From Natronospira bacteriovora (GTDB lineage: Bacteria; Pseudomonadota; Gammaproteobacteria; Natronospirales; Natronospiraceae), in NCBI RefSeq assembly GCF_030848495.1, contig NZ_JAVDDT010000002.1:248001-312000 (forward strand): 64,000 nucleotides of DNA, in the 5' to 3' direction. The notes beneath the pieces are model-generated. The model saw only the letters and a program-made list of their open reading frames with translations, was not told where the DNA came from and did no database searches. Both the position numbers and the translations under genes were made by a program. This document shows, piece by piece, positions 38,144-46,357 of the stretch (the first letter of the stretch is position 1; each line of letters begins with the position of its first letter).

Positions 38144-39502
38144 ATGTCACGACAGACCCGCATCACTTCGATCACCGAAGCGGCTGCCAGTCGGCACCTG
38201 AAAAGCGCCAAGAAAGGCGAGTCGCTTTACTGCAAGACCATTCGTGGATTCCACCTTCTAAAGACCGCCAAGGGGGGATCGTGGCGGGTGCGTTACATGA
38301 TCGACGGAAGGCGGCGCGTTTATGCCATTGGGCTGCTGTCTGAGATGAAGCCTATTGAGGCTCAGGAGAGGGCGCTAGAGATACGGCGCAAGGTGGACGC
38401 GGGGCAAGACCCTGCGCAGGAGAAAAAGCGCCAGAAACAGTCTCTAGTGGCCGCTGAGGAGGCGGACAAGGCCCGAACCGTGGGGGCATACCTTGAGGGC
38501 CGTTATTCGGACCTGATGAGGAATAAGCGGACGGGTGGCGAAACGGTTGCAAGGATTCGAGCGAATTTCCCGAAGCTGATGAACAGGGGCATGGATACCC
38601 TGAACAAGTTTGATATTGAGGCATGGCAGAGGGCCAAGCGAAAAGAGGGGAGAGCGCACGCCACTTTGGTTCGGACCTATGGCGCATTAAAGACCATGCT
38701 GAATCAGGCCGTGAAGGATGATCTGCTAGACCGCAACCCGCTGGCCCATTACTCACTTGAAAAGCCTGTCAACGATCCGAGAGAGCGGGAAAGGCACCGC
38801 AAACGGAAGGAGGCGCGGCGGCTGCTAACCGATGATGAGCTGGAAGGGCTGGAAGTCGGCTTGGCGGCATTTGCGGAGGAAGTACGCGGACAGCGAAGAA
38901 GAAGCCGAAAGCATGGCAAGCCCCACCTGCCTGATCTGGATAAGGTGCCCTTTCCTCATTGGTTTGTGCCGTTCTGCTATTCAGCCCTATACACCGGACT
39001 GAGGCCGGGCGATCTGTATTCACTGACCTGGCAGGAACTGTCTGTCGAGTTTGGGCGGCTGGAGAAGGTGCCGGAAAAAACGAAAGATCATCCGAACCCG
39101 ATCACCGTGAAACTGAAACTCCCCGCCGAATATGTGGCGATCATGCGGGGCTGGTGGGAGCAGGGCGGCAAGCCCCTGGATGGCTGGGTTTTCCCCTCAC
39201 GCAATCCAGGCGAGAAGATGACGAAGAAGGCCCACTTGAAACCGTGGGCTAGGGTGAAGGAGCTAGGTGGACTCCCTGCCGATCTGGGGTTCTACTCCCT
39301 CCGGCATCATTTCATTTCGAGGCTGGTGGCGAACGGGGCTCCATTGTTGACCATCGCCCAAATGGTCGGGCATCGGTCCGCGCAAATGATCGAGCAACAC
39401 TACGGAAATCCCGATGATGAGCTGATAGCCGAGCACATGGAGGCGTTCGCGAAAAAGCTGGCTACTCCCAGAAAATGGCAGGGAACGGCTGCGAAAGGGT
39501 GA
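38144..39502 (+). CDS. int: Tyrosine recombinase/integrase
   Basis: 452 residues from ATG 38144. An N-terminal DUF4102-like arm-binding region (LKSAKKGESLYCKTIRGF...) precedes a core-binding domain (about 130-225) and the catalytic domain. The catalytic domain shows ALYTGLRPGDL with the first Arg, SLRHHFISRL with His/Arg, then MVGH, and the Tyr nucleophile in EQHYG. This is the family that integrates into tRNA genes. The gene lies just inside attL and reads inward, the usual arrangement. A 24-base repeat shared with the other end precedes it. Confidence 0.94.
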   Translation: MSRQTRITSITEAAASRHLKSAKKGESLYCKTIRGFHLLKTAKGGSWRVRYMIDGRRRVYAIGLLSEMKPIEAQERALEIRRKVDAGQDPAQEKKRQKQSLVAAEEADKARTVGAYLEGRYSDLMRNKRTGGETVARIRANFPKLMNRGMDTLNKFDIEAWQRAKRKEGRAHATLVRTYGALKTMLNQAVKDDLLDRNPLAHYSLEKPVNDPRERERHRKRKEARRLLTDDELEGLEVGLAAFAEEVRGQRRRSRKHGKPHLPDLDKVPFPHWFVPFCYSALYTGLRPGDLYSLTWQELSVEFGRLEKVPEKTKDHPNPITVKLKLPAEYVAIMRGWWEQGGKPLDGWVFPSRNPGEKMTKKAHLKPWARVKELGGLPADLGFYSLRHHFISRLVANGAPLLTIAQMVGHRSAQMIEQHYGNPDDELIAEHMEAFAKKLATPRKWQGTAAKG

Positions 39503-39739
39503 CTTCAGTAAGTAGGGCGCACCGTCGGCCGGGTGGCCTGGGTGATGAATTACTTGACACTGTATGGAATCACAGGTGAAAATAGAATTGGGGATGAAGC
39601 AATTGGGTTGCTGTGCTGTTACTTTATAACACTACAAACCAATGGCATAAATTTCGACTTATGAATCCAGTATGGCTAGATTGACAACAGATGTCAAGCC
39701 TACCGAACAAAAAAAGTTTCCACTGAGAGAGGTAACGCC
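39503..39739. other. Intergenic control region between int and the AlpA-like gene
   Basis: 237 AT-richer bases without a supported gene. It contains TTGACA at 39554-39559 (a possible -35) and an inverted repeat at 39681-39697. Probably the main early promoter region of the element. Confidence 0.5.
39681..39697. promoter_or_regulatory. Inverted repeat TTGACA-N5-TGTCAA upstream of the AlpA-like gene
   Basis: A perfect 6-base inverted repeat with a 5-base spacer, 43 bases before the AlpA-like start codon. It is a likely operator, perhaps for AlpA itself or a helper-phage repressor. Its spacing differs from the chromosomal FixK-type boxes. Confidence 0.5.
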
Positions 39740-39937
39740 ATGAAATCTGAACAAATCGAACCCGCATTTCTGCGCCCGAAGCAGGCGGCTAAGTTTCTCG
39801 GATGCACGCTGCGAACCGTTCACAATTTGGCCGAATCTGATCCGCAATTCCCCCGCAAAATTAGGGTGACCAGTCGCATGGTTGGCTGGTTGCGTTCGGA
39901 CCTTGAGCAATACCTGGATCGCAAAGCGGCGGCATAG
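39740..39937 (+). CDS. AlpA/excisionase-like helix-turn-helix protein
   Basis: 65 residues. FLRPKQAAKFLGCTLRTVHNLAESDPQFPRKIRVTSRMVGWLRSDLEQYL is the AlpA/MerR-like winged-helix pattern in which the wing contacts follow the FP-x-K step. AlpA family proteins activate or direct excision of P4-like satellites and other integrative elements. GAGAGAGG precedes the start. It lies downstream of the operator region and is followed 10 bases later by another small gene. Confidence 0.85.
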   Translation: MKSEQIEPAFLRPKQAAKFLGCTLRTVHNLAESDPQFPRKIRVTSRMVGWLRSDLEQYLDRKAAA

Positions 39938-39946
39938 GGGGCAGGC

Positions 39947-40129
39947 GTGAGCAATCAAAACAAATGGCTCAGCGTCATGCGGGCCGCGAGAGAAACGGGC
40001 GTTCCCGTTCAGGTTATCGGGCAGGCCCTTATAGCCGGACAAGTAGCGAACCGCCATGCCGACGGGCGGACAGCGGTGCGCTTGTCTGATGTGAAAAAAC
40101 TAGCGGACAGGATGTCGGGAGGTGATTAG
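39947..40129 (+). CDS. Small DNA-binding-like protein of the element
   Basis: 60 residues from GTG 39947 with GGGGGCAGG upstream. LSVMRAARETGVPVQVIGQALIAGQVANRHADGRTAVRLSDVKKL looks like a helix-turn-helix with a beta-hairpin, similar in layout to MerR/AlpA-type small proteins. No specific family assigned. It directly follows the AlpA-like gene and probably shares its transcript. Confidence 0.6.
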   Translation: MSNQNKWLSVMRAARETGVPVQVIGQALIAGQVANRHADGRTAVRLSDVKKLADRMSGGD

Positions 40130-40173
40130 GCGCTTACGCAAGCAGGAGGGTTATTTTGATCTCGAGGTGAAAA

Positions 40174-40362
40174 ATGAACGAGCAGAAACGAGAGAGGACG
40201 GTGCAGCCGCCAAGCACACACCGTCCCCTGAGTGATTTCCCCTCCAAGGAAATCTGCGTCGAGGATAGCAGTCCCGCCCGTTTGTGGCTAGTGGCCATGA
40301 CGGTGCGTGGCTGGCTCCCCCTCCGAATCGGCCGCTGGGCCGAGGGAGGGCGGCGTGAGTGA
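40174..40362 (+). CDS. Hypothetical small protein upstream of the primase-like gene
   Basis: 62 residues, ATG preceded by AGGTG. The stop overlaps the GTG start of the next gene (GTGAGTGA), which favours translational coupling and hence a real gene. The sequence has no recognised motif: a polar N-terminus, then an alternating hydrophobic segment (LWLVAMTVRGWLPLRIG). It could be a chance frame; confidence is low. Confidence 0.35.
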   Translation: MNEQKRERTVQPPSTHRPLSDFPSKEICVEDSSPARLWLVAMTVRGWLPLRIGRWAEGGRRE

Positions 40363-41785
40363 GCTTAATCAGACGATGCCCCAAGTTGCCGAGACCCTGC
40401 TAGGCGACCGGAATCCAAGGCTATCAAACAACGGCGAGTGGCGCTTCGGGCGCCAAGGCTCGCTTGCCGTCAATCTTGCCACGGGTACTTTTTACGATCA
40501 TGAACGCGGCGAAGGTGGTGGCGTGCTTGATCTGGTTCAGTCATACGGCCAGGCCCGCAATCGTAACGATGCCGCCCGCTGGGTCAGGGAGCGATTCGGC
40601 GGCGGTGATACCTGGACGCCCCGGCCCAAGCCTGAAAGGAAGGCCCCCAAGCCTGTCGAGCTGACGGCCCCCCGAGGCGTCAATCCCCCCACTTCGCGGC
40701 CCGACCGTCATCCCTCATTGGGTAAACCGAGTCGGATCTATACCTATCACGACGGCGGAGCCCCGATTTTGTGCCTGTATCGCTTCGACACCCCGCAGGG
40801 GAAGGAAGTACGGCAGGCAATCCCGACTGCCGAAGGGTGGGAGTGGAAAGGGCTGCCGAAGGGTGTTGCCCGGCCACTATATGAAGTCGAGTGGCTGTCT
40901 ATGTACTCCGATTGCCCCGTCATTCTGGTTGAAGGTGAAAAGGCCGCAGAGGCCGCGACAGCGCATTTCCCAAAGGCGTTTTGCACGACTTGGGCGGGTG
41001 GGTGCAGTGGGGCGAGCAAGGCTTATATAGAGCCGCTGCGAGGCCGTGAGGTGGTTCTGTGGCCCGATAACGATGATGCGGGCGTTAAGGCAATGGGGAC
41101 GATTGCTGAACGCCTCAAAGGTGTCGCACGCAATATCCGCTGGGTGACGCTCCCGGATTGGCTGCCCCCGAAAACGGATGCTGCCGACTTTACCACCGAT
41201 CAGGCCCGCGATTTGGTGGCGACTGCGTATGGTCGCGATGCTCCCGACCCCTTTCCAGACCTTCCATCGCCTACGCCAAATGAAACCGCTGAGGATTGTG
41301 CGGGCGATGACGAGGCATTTGATTGTGACGAGGATGGCGAGGAGCTGATTCCTGAGGGTGAATATACAGCGCGGTATCAGTGGCACGCGGTTCGCGAGTA
41401 TCGCGGCTCAAATGGGAAGTTTCCTAAGGTGCAAATGAGGTTTGTGCTGGTGGACGGTTTCCCTGGCCTTGAGCTGGATGCTTTCTATAACTGCAAACTT
41501 CCACCAGGGCGGACAAAAAAGGGCGCACGCCCGACGCTGGGAAAGAAATCAGATCTCAAGCGCCAACTTCGAGCAATCGCCAGGCAGCGCGGACTAAAGC
41601 GTAAATCGGGAAGATTAAGCCCCGCAATCCTGAGAGGCGTCGATCTGCGAGTGAAGGTTCAGACCGTCACTGAGGGCTGGGCCGGGTCTGACAATTACGG
41701 TGACGACTACTCAAAAGTGGCTGCGATTATTGGGCTCAAAGAAGCCGCGAACCATGCACCCCAACCCGCTGAAAGCCGCGCATGA
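40355..41785 (+). CDS. Toprim-domain primase-like protein with an extra C-terminal domain
   Basis: 476 residues from GTG 40355 (GAGGGAGGG upstream). An N-terminal segment (about 15-85: WRFGRQGSLAVNLATGTFYD, then GEGGGVLDLV) resembles the DNA-entry part of phage primases. A Toprim domain lies about 180-290: VILVEGEKAAEAA with the catalytic Glu, then VVLWPDNDDAG with the Asp pair. An acidic linker follows, then about 130 residues (EYTARYQWHAVREYRG...) resembling separately encoded proteins of mobile elements, from memory. No helicase Walker motif is visible. It probably primes replication of the excised element. Confidence 0.72.
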   Translation: MSELNQTMPQVAETLLGDRNPRLSNNGEWRFGRQGSLAVNLATGTFYDHERGEGGGVLDLVQSYGQARNRNDAARWVRERFGGGDTWTPRPKPERKAPKPVELTAPRGVNPPTSRPDRHPSLGKPSRIYTYHDGGAPILCLYRFDTPQGKEVRQAIPTAEGWEWKGLPKGVARPLYEVEWLSMYSDCPVILVEGEKAAEAATAHFPKAFCTTWAGGCSGASKAYIEPLRGREVVLWPDNDDAGVKAMGTIAERLKGVARNIRWVTLPDWLPPKTDAADFTTDQARDLVATAYGRDAPDPFPDLPSPTPNETAEDCAGDDEAFDCDEDGEELIPEGEYTARYQWHAVREYRGSNGKFPKVQMRFVLVDGFPGLELDAFYNCKLPPGRTKKGARPTLGKKSDLKRQLRAIARQRGLKRKSGRLSPAILRGVDLRVKVQTVTEGWAGSDNYGDDYSKVAAIIGLKEAANHAPQPAESRA

Positions 41786-41919
41786 CAAGGGATTCCGCGA
41801 CCCCAACTGAGTTTAAGTAACAGTACAAGTACAAGACTCAAGGGGAAGATATATATACAGCTTTAGCTTGTAAATTACTTACGGGGCGAGCGTTTCCAGA
41901 ATGCTCCAGGAGATTGGAC

Positions 41920-42714
41920 ATGAACGAGTTGAAAGAGGCGAATGATCTGGCGCGGCGACTGATGGCTGGCGATGAATCGGCGCTTGAATCGGCCATGCGT
42001 GACTTTGGCGGAATGGTTCGTGGTCGCATTCGTGCCCAGGGTGTCACTGAATCGGAAATTGAGGATGCTGAACAAGCGGCGTGGCTGAGAGTATGGAATG
42101 GACGCCAGGGACTTTCCAACGAGGCGGCGTTGCCTTCGTGGCTAGGGCAGATTGCGTCGAACACTGCAAAGAACTTTACGCGACATGGGCGGACGCTGAA
42201 GCGCGCTGCCGAGGTTACGGAGACTGACTGGATGGCGGCGTGGTCGCGAATAGGCGGCGAGAATCCCGACCCCGAGGCTTTCGAAACTTCGGTGCCTTCG
42301 CCGTTCGATATGAGTGCCTACCGCGAATGGCATGCTGAGCTGATTAACGCTCGAAACGCAGAGGCGCGTTTTGATCGGGTCTGGTTCGATCTTTATAAGT
42401 TGCGCGAGATTGCCCGAATCGACCGCCCGCCGCATATTTCGAACCGGGATTATCGCGATGCCCATATTGCAATCGGCGCGAGGATTTTGCATGAGCGGCA
42501 TGGTGTTCGCCCAACGGCGCGGACGGTGTGGTGCGGGAGTGTGATGGCTGCAGCTAGTTTGGCGACCATCGGCCAAAAGGCTTCCCCCGCGATTGCACGG
42601 AAGGCGTGGGAAAGGCGGCGGGAGCTGTTTCGAGATGAAGGCTCGCCGGGCTTCAATGTAATCCCCCCGCAAGCGCACCAGAAGTATTTCGGTATTTCTC
42701 CGAATTGGTGGTGA
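41920..42714 (+). CDS. Sigma-70 region-2-like protein of the element
   Basis: 264 residues from ATG 41920 (AGGAG upstream). Residues about 1-85 match region 2 of ECF-type sigma factors: ANDLARRLMAGDESAL, then ESEIEDAEQAAWLRVWNG, LPSWLGQIASNTAKNFTRH. I do not see a region 4 helix-turn-helix; the remaining ~170 residues have no recognised domain, though ISNRDYRDAHIAIGARIL could be helical. It may redirect host RNA polymerase to element or helper promoters. Sigma-like regulators are not a standard satellite gene. The alternative is a nucleic-acid-binding protein that only borrowed the fold. Confidence 0.6.
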   Translation: MNELKEANDLARRLMAGDESALESAMRDFGGMVRGRIRAQGVTESEIEDAEQAAWLRVWNGRQGLSNEAALPSWLGQIASNTAKNFTRHGRTLKRAAEVTETDWMAAWSRIGGENPDPEAFETSVPSPFDMSAYREWHAELINARNAEARFDRVWFDLYKLREIARIDRPPHISNRDYRDAHIAIGARILHERHGVRPTARTVWCGSVMAAASLATIGQKASPAIARKAWERRRELFRDEGSPGFNVIPPQAHQKYFGISPNWW

Positions 42715-42780
42715 TTTTTCGCACCGTTTTGCTGTTTGTAGTGTCTTTTGTAATGGGCAGGGAAATTACAGGGGCATACG

Positions 42781-42993
42781 ATGCTGGATAAAAATTTCAT
42801 GCATGAGATTCAATCGCGCTGGCCTGATCCGGCCGAGGCGGCGGTGGCCTTAGCGTTTGCCCAGGGTGAGATCAGCAAAGCCATGATCGCGGCAGGTGTG
42901 GCAGACCGTGAATCCGCAAAACTCGCGCTACGCTCACTTTCCCACACAGCCCAACTGGTGGCGGGGGTTGGCGGCGATTTGACGGAGCATTAG
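42781..42993 (+). CDS. Hypothetical small protein
   Basis: 70 residues with AGGGG upstream. The sequence is mostly helical (DPAEAAVALAFAQGEISKAMIAAGV), with no recognised family. It may be regulatory. It lies between the sigma-like gene and the packaging genes; the 163 bases after it hold no supported gene and could contain the late promoter. Confidence 0.5.
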   Translation: MLDKNFMHEIQSRWPDPAEAAVALAFAQGEISKAMIAAGVADRESAKLALRSLSHTAQLVAGVGGDLTEH

Positions 42994-43182
42994 GGTCTTT
43001 AGTGCGCGGCGCATCCTGAGCCCCTGATAACCCCTACGGCCCGCCCGGAACGATAGTGCCCTGCCTTGTTTAGGCATAGCCAGAAATAACAAAAAAACCG
43101 CATAAACAGTGGCTTACAGCTTAACCTGGATTTTTTTAGGGCCAGAAAGTGGCCAGTGAGAAACCCCGAGAGTATCTACGAT

Positions 43183-43551
43183 ATGGAAGCCAAGAATCGC
43201 GAGTTGCCCCCCCGATATCGTCCAGATTGGATCGAAAAAATGGACGGACGCACGACCCTGGCGCGCGTGGTGAATGAGCGATACGAAACACTCGCCAATG
43301 ACCTTGGGGGAATCGAAGTGCTGTCCTACCAGAAACGCAGCTTGTGTAAACGGGCAATCTGGATGGAGGCGATTATCGAACAGCAAGAGGCCGCCCTGTC
43401 CCGCGGTGAGGAAGTAGATCAGGGCAAGCTCACGCAGGCGGTCAATACCTTGATTGGCCTGCTCAAGACCTTGGGGCTAGAGCGCCAGGCCCGTGATGTG
43501 CCCGACTTGCAGCAATATCTCCAGCGCAGACAGCAGGAGGCCACGGTATGA
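43183..43551 (+). CDS. TerS-like protein preceding the large terminase
   Basis: 122 residues from ATG 43183; a GTG at 43156 would add nine. The sequence is helical: LPPRYRPDWIEKMDGRTTLA, LSYQKRSLCKRAIWMEAIIEQQE, then LGLERQARDVPDLQQYL. The position, size and helical character fit a small terminase subunit or its functional substitute, though I do not recognise a named TerS family. Its stop overlaps the 26-residue ORF. It starts a five-gene chain in which every junction overlaps. Confidence 0.6.
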   Translation: MEAKNRELPPRYRPDWIEKMDGRTTLARVVNERYETLANDLGGIEVLSYQKRSLCKRAIWMEAIIEQQEAALSRGEEVDQGKLTQAVNTLIGLLKTLGLERQARDVPDLQQYLQRRQQEATV

Positions 43552-43628
43552 CAAAGGAAATCGGTGTGCTGGTGATCGACCTGGAGACCGGCAAGATTGT
43601 TGACGCTTATACGGAGATCCGCAAGTGA
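43548..43628 (+). CDS. 26-residue ORF linking the TerS-like and terminase genes
   Basis: ATG 43548 overlaps the upstream stop (ATGA), and its own stop overlaps the terminase GTG start (GTGA). The peptide begins MTKEIGVLVIDLETGKIVD. It is probably a real, translationally coupled small gene, or a device that passes ribosomes to terL. It has no recognised family. Confidence 0.5.
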   Translation: MTKEIGVLVIDLETGKIVDAYTEIRK

Positions 43629-45034
43629 GTATGCCAGCGGCACAACAGACCACGGTAACAATCAGGGATGCCATGACCGACCCGGCACTGTTCGGCAATC
43701 AGTTTGCTGGCGACACCTGGAGCGCATGGCGTGCCCTGTTTGCTGGATTCGATGGCCTGACACTGGATTCCACCGAGCGCAAGCACTGGGAAGCCCTCAC
43801 AGGCCGCACCAGCGCCCCCACACAGCGTGGGGATGAGCTTTACCTAGTAGTGGGCAGGCGTGGCGGCAAGACCAACACAGCGGCACTCAGAGCCGTCTAT
43901 GATGCTGCCTTCACTGACTACACCGACAGGCTGGCTCCCGGCGAAGTTGCCACTGTTATGGTCCTGGCTGCCGACCGCAAGCAAGCCCGTTCCTGTTTCC
44001 GATATATCAGCGGCCTGCTGCACGATAACCCGATGTTGGAGCGCATGATAGTGCGTGAGGACAAGGAGAGCATAGAGCTATCCAACCGCACAGCCATTGA
44101 AGTGCATACCGCCAGTTTCCGGGCTGTTCGTGGCTATACCGTGGCCTGCTGTATCGCTGATGAGGTGGCGTTTTGGAGATCCGAGGACAGCGCCAATCCA
44201 GACTTTGAAATCATCAACGCTATCCGCCCGGCAATGGCGACACTGGATGGCCGCCTGATCGTACTCAGCAGCCCCTATGCCAAGCGCGGCGTTCTGTGGG
44301 ATGCCTATCGGCGCTACTACGGCAAGGCAGGCCCCATTGTGGTGGCAAAGGCCCCTAGCCGCACCATGAACCCGGCACTGCCACAGCGCGTTATAGATCA
44401 GGCTATGGAGCGCGATCCCGAATCAGCCAAAGCCGAGTATCTGGCCGAGTTCCGTAGCGACCTTGAACAGTTCGTTCAGCGTGAGGTTGTCGAGGCGTGC
44501 GTGATGCCAGGGCGCTATGAGTTGCCCTACCTGTCCGAACACCGTTACCGCGCCTTTGTGGACCCGTCAGGGGGCAGCCGGGACTCCATGACGCTGGCCA
44601 TTGGTCACGATGAGGGGCAGACGGTGGTGGTCGATGCGATCCGTGAAGTTAAGCCGCCATTCAGCCCCGAGGCCGTGGTCTCTGACTTTGCCGACCTGAT
44701 GCGCGACTACCGCATAAGCCGTGTTGAAGGCGACAGATACGGCGGCGAATGGCCCCGCGAGCGGTTCGCCATGCACAGAATCACCTATGACGTGGCACAG
44801 AAGCCGCGCTCTGACCTTTACCGGGACATGCTCCCGCTACTCAACAGCAAGCGGATTGAGCTGCCGGACAACGACCGGCTAGTGATTCAGCTATGTAGCC
44901 TTGAGCGGCGCACAGGGCGTTCAGGCAAGGACACAATCGATCATGGCACAGGCGCACACGATGATCTGTGTAACGCCGTGGCCGGACTTGTAGCAGGCAC
45001 CAAGCGACCCCGCAAACGGGCGGGCGTCTGGTGA
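43625..45034 (+). CDS. terL: Phage large terminase subunit (ATPase-nuclease)
   Basis: 469 residues from GTG 43625. The ATPase half has Walker A VVGRRGGKT (residues 76-83) and Walker B CCIADE (175-180). The nuclease half has the RNase-H-like acidic residues FVDPSGG (D313), VEGDRYGG (D370) and GAHDD (446-447). All core parts are intact, so it appears functional. The subunit pumps DNA into a procapsid and cuts it. The element carries no portal or capsid gene, so it would need capsids from another phage. Confidence 0.92.
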   Translation: MSMPAAQQTTVTIRDAMTDPALFGNQFAGDTWSAWRALFAGFDGLTLDSTERKHWEALTGRTSAPTQRGDELYLVVGRRGGKTNTAALRAVYDAAFTDYTDRLAPGEVATVMVLAADRKQARSCFRYISGLLHDNPMLERMIVREDKESIELSNRTAIEVHTASFRAVRGYTVACCIADEVAFWRSEDSANPDFEIINAIRPAMATLDGRLIVLSSPYAKRGVLWDAYRRYYGKAGPIVVAKAPSRTMNPALPQRVIDQAMERDPESAKAEYLAEFRSDLEQFVQREVVEACVMPGRYELPYLSEHRYRAFVDPSGGSRDSMTLAIGHDEGQTVVVDAIREVKPPFSPEAVVSDFADLMRDYRISRVEGDRYGGEWPRERFAMHRITYDVAQKPRSDLYRDMLPLLNSKRIELPDNDRLVIQLCSLERRTGRSGKDTIDHGTGAHDDLCNAVAGLVAGTKRPRKRAGVW

Positions 45035-45429
45035 GTTTTGAAGCAACAATCGAGGACGAAACTATGGGCTTTCATGTAAACAACACAGGCTTTATCTCAG
45101 GCGACGGCACGCGCCGTTACACCCCACACCGACGCACCACCAGCGGTTCGGGCAAGTTGTCTGCTCAGGCAGAACGAATGCTGACCGATGAGGTGCAGCG
45201 CCAGCTTAATGGCGACGATGCCGACGACATGCAACCGGTTAGCAGTGCGCTGGTTCCGGGCGGCCTGGTGGATGACGTTACCGCCAACAGCGCCACTGAT
45301 GCGCCTTTGAAGTCACGCGGGCTGGTGGATCGGGTGCAGGCTCAAGAGCAGGACACCAGCAAGGCGAAACCGAAAACCAACACGCGGCACGATGAACAGC
45401 CGCTGAAACCGAGGGGGCTGGTGCAATGA
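45031..45429 (+). CDS. Unrecognised protein with three GLV repeats
   Basis: 132 residues from GTG 45031, overlapping the terL stop. It is polar and probably disordered. Three related segments recur: VPGGLVDDV, LKSRGLVDRV and LKPRGLVQ, spaced through the C-terminal half; the last ends the protein. Such repeated short motifs often bind a partner. It could tether packaging or capsid proteins; this is inference, and no family is recognised. Confidence 0.6.
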   Translation: MSFEATIEDETMGFHVNNTGFISGDGTRRYTPHRRTTSGSGKLSAQAERMLTDEVQRQLNGDDADDMQPVSSALVPGGLVDDVTANSATDAPLKSRGLVDRVQAQEQDTSKAKPKTNTRHDEQPLKPRGLVQ

Positions 45430-46130
45430 GCGCACAAGTGAACATGACCCACGATCACGATGCCATTAAGTTGCCGGGCCATATCATGGCGGCCAGTGTG
45501 GCGTCTGCCAGTGATGAGGATATTAAACAGTGTCTGGTCGATGACCTGCACGCGCTGGCTGAAACCATCGAGCCGACCAAGCCGACCAAAGACGGCCTTG
45601 CCCCAAGGGCATGGCATGAACAAGCCCTGGCGACTCGCAACAAGCACAACGATCTTGCCGCCGTTGAACGCATGGAGCGGCGCATTCTCGCTATCCGTGT
45701 CGAGCTTGAGCAGCGGGAGAAAGCTGCCGAGGAACAGCGTAAGCGCGAAGCAGAACAGGCCCGCGAATCACTGACAAAACTGGTGGAAACGGCCCCGGAA
45801 AAGGCGCAGGAACTGGCAGAACTGGCTGAAAAGGTGGTTCCGGCCACTGAGCGCGTCCGTCAGTTTGTCGCCGATCTGGAACTGATGGCCGGGGGATCAC
45901 GGCTTGCCGGGCAGTATCATGGCATTGCCGATTCTGCCGAGGCAGCCGCTAAGGCGCTGGGGCAGGAACCGCCGAAGCTGGCAGAACTCCCGGATGGGCT
46001 GCCGGGGCGCGATGAAACCCAGCGCATCATCAATACACTGGCCGGACGCCATGAGGGATTTTCCCGACTGGTCGCGGTGGAGTCCGTGTCACCCCATCGG
46101 GTGCATGACCTGGCCCGCAAGCTGAAGTAG
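45426..46130 (+). CDS. Unrecognised coiled-coil protein
   Basis: 234 residues; the start overlaps the upstream stop (ATGA). A long charged helical segment (about 75-140: LAAVERMERRILAIRVELEQREK and onward) predicts a coiled coil, followed by helical sequence. In size and character it could be a scaffold or size-redirecting protein, but there is no sequence match that I recognise. It is the last plus-strand gene before the terminator. Confidence 0.6.
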   Translation: MSAQVNMTHDHDAIKLPGHIMAASVASASDEDIKQCLVDDLHALAETIEPTKPTKDGLAPRAWHEQALATRNKHNDLAAVERMERRILAIRVELEQREKAAEEQRKREAEQARESLTKLVETAPEKAQELAELAEKVVPATERVRQFVADLELMAGGSRLAGQYHGIADSAEAAAKALGQEPPKLAELPDGLPGRDETQRIINTLAGRHEGFSRLVAVESVSPHRVHDLARKLK

Positions 46131-46235
46131 TCCTCGCCGGTGAAGGGGCGGCCGGTCCTCCGCAAAGCGCCCCGCTGGTTGCGGCCACCAGCCCGAGGAA
46201 AGGCCGAAGTCCTGCCGATGCTTCGCGGTGGGAAT
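46131..46235 (+). other. GC-rich untranslated region, possibly structured RNA
   Basis: About 105 bases between the last coding stop and the terminator hairpin, with several self-complementary GC blocks (for example GGGGCGGCC with GCGGCCACC partial pairing). No open frame is supported. It could be a 3' UTR-derived RNA, or a packaging (cos/pac-like) site next to the packaging genes. Confidence 0.3.
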
Positions 46236-46270
46236 CACCCCTGCCAGGTTCGTCCTGGTGGGGGTTTTTT
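46236..46270 (+). terminator. Rho-independent terminator of the element's late genes
   Basis: CCCC and CCAGG pair with CCTGG and GGGG around a TTCG loop, followed by TTTTTT. Confidence 0.88.
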
Positions 46271-46357
46271 CTATGCTACGGCTTGGGCTTTGATAGATAG
46301 TGAGGAAGCACCATGACAGTGTACTCATTCGGTTGAGGCCGTTCGGATGCCCATGAG

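Noticed and set aside
46131-46235. RNase P RNA-like fragment (GAGGAAAG motif)
   Set aside because: A short resemblance only; the conserved RNase P core and length are absent.
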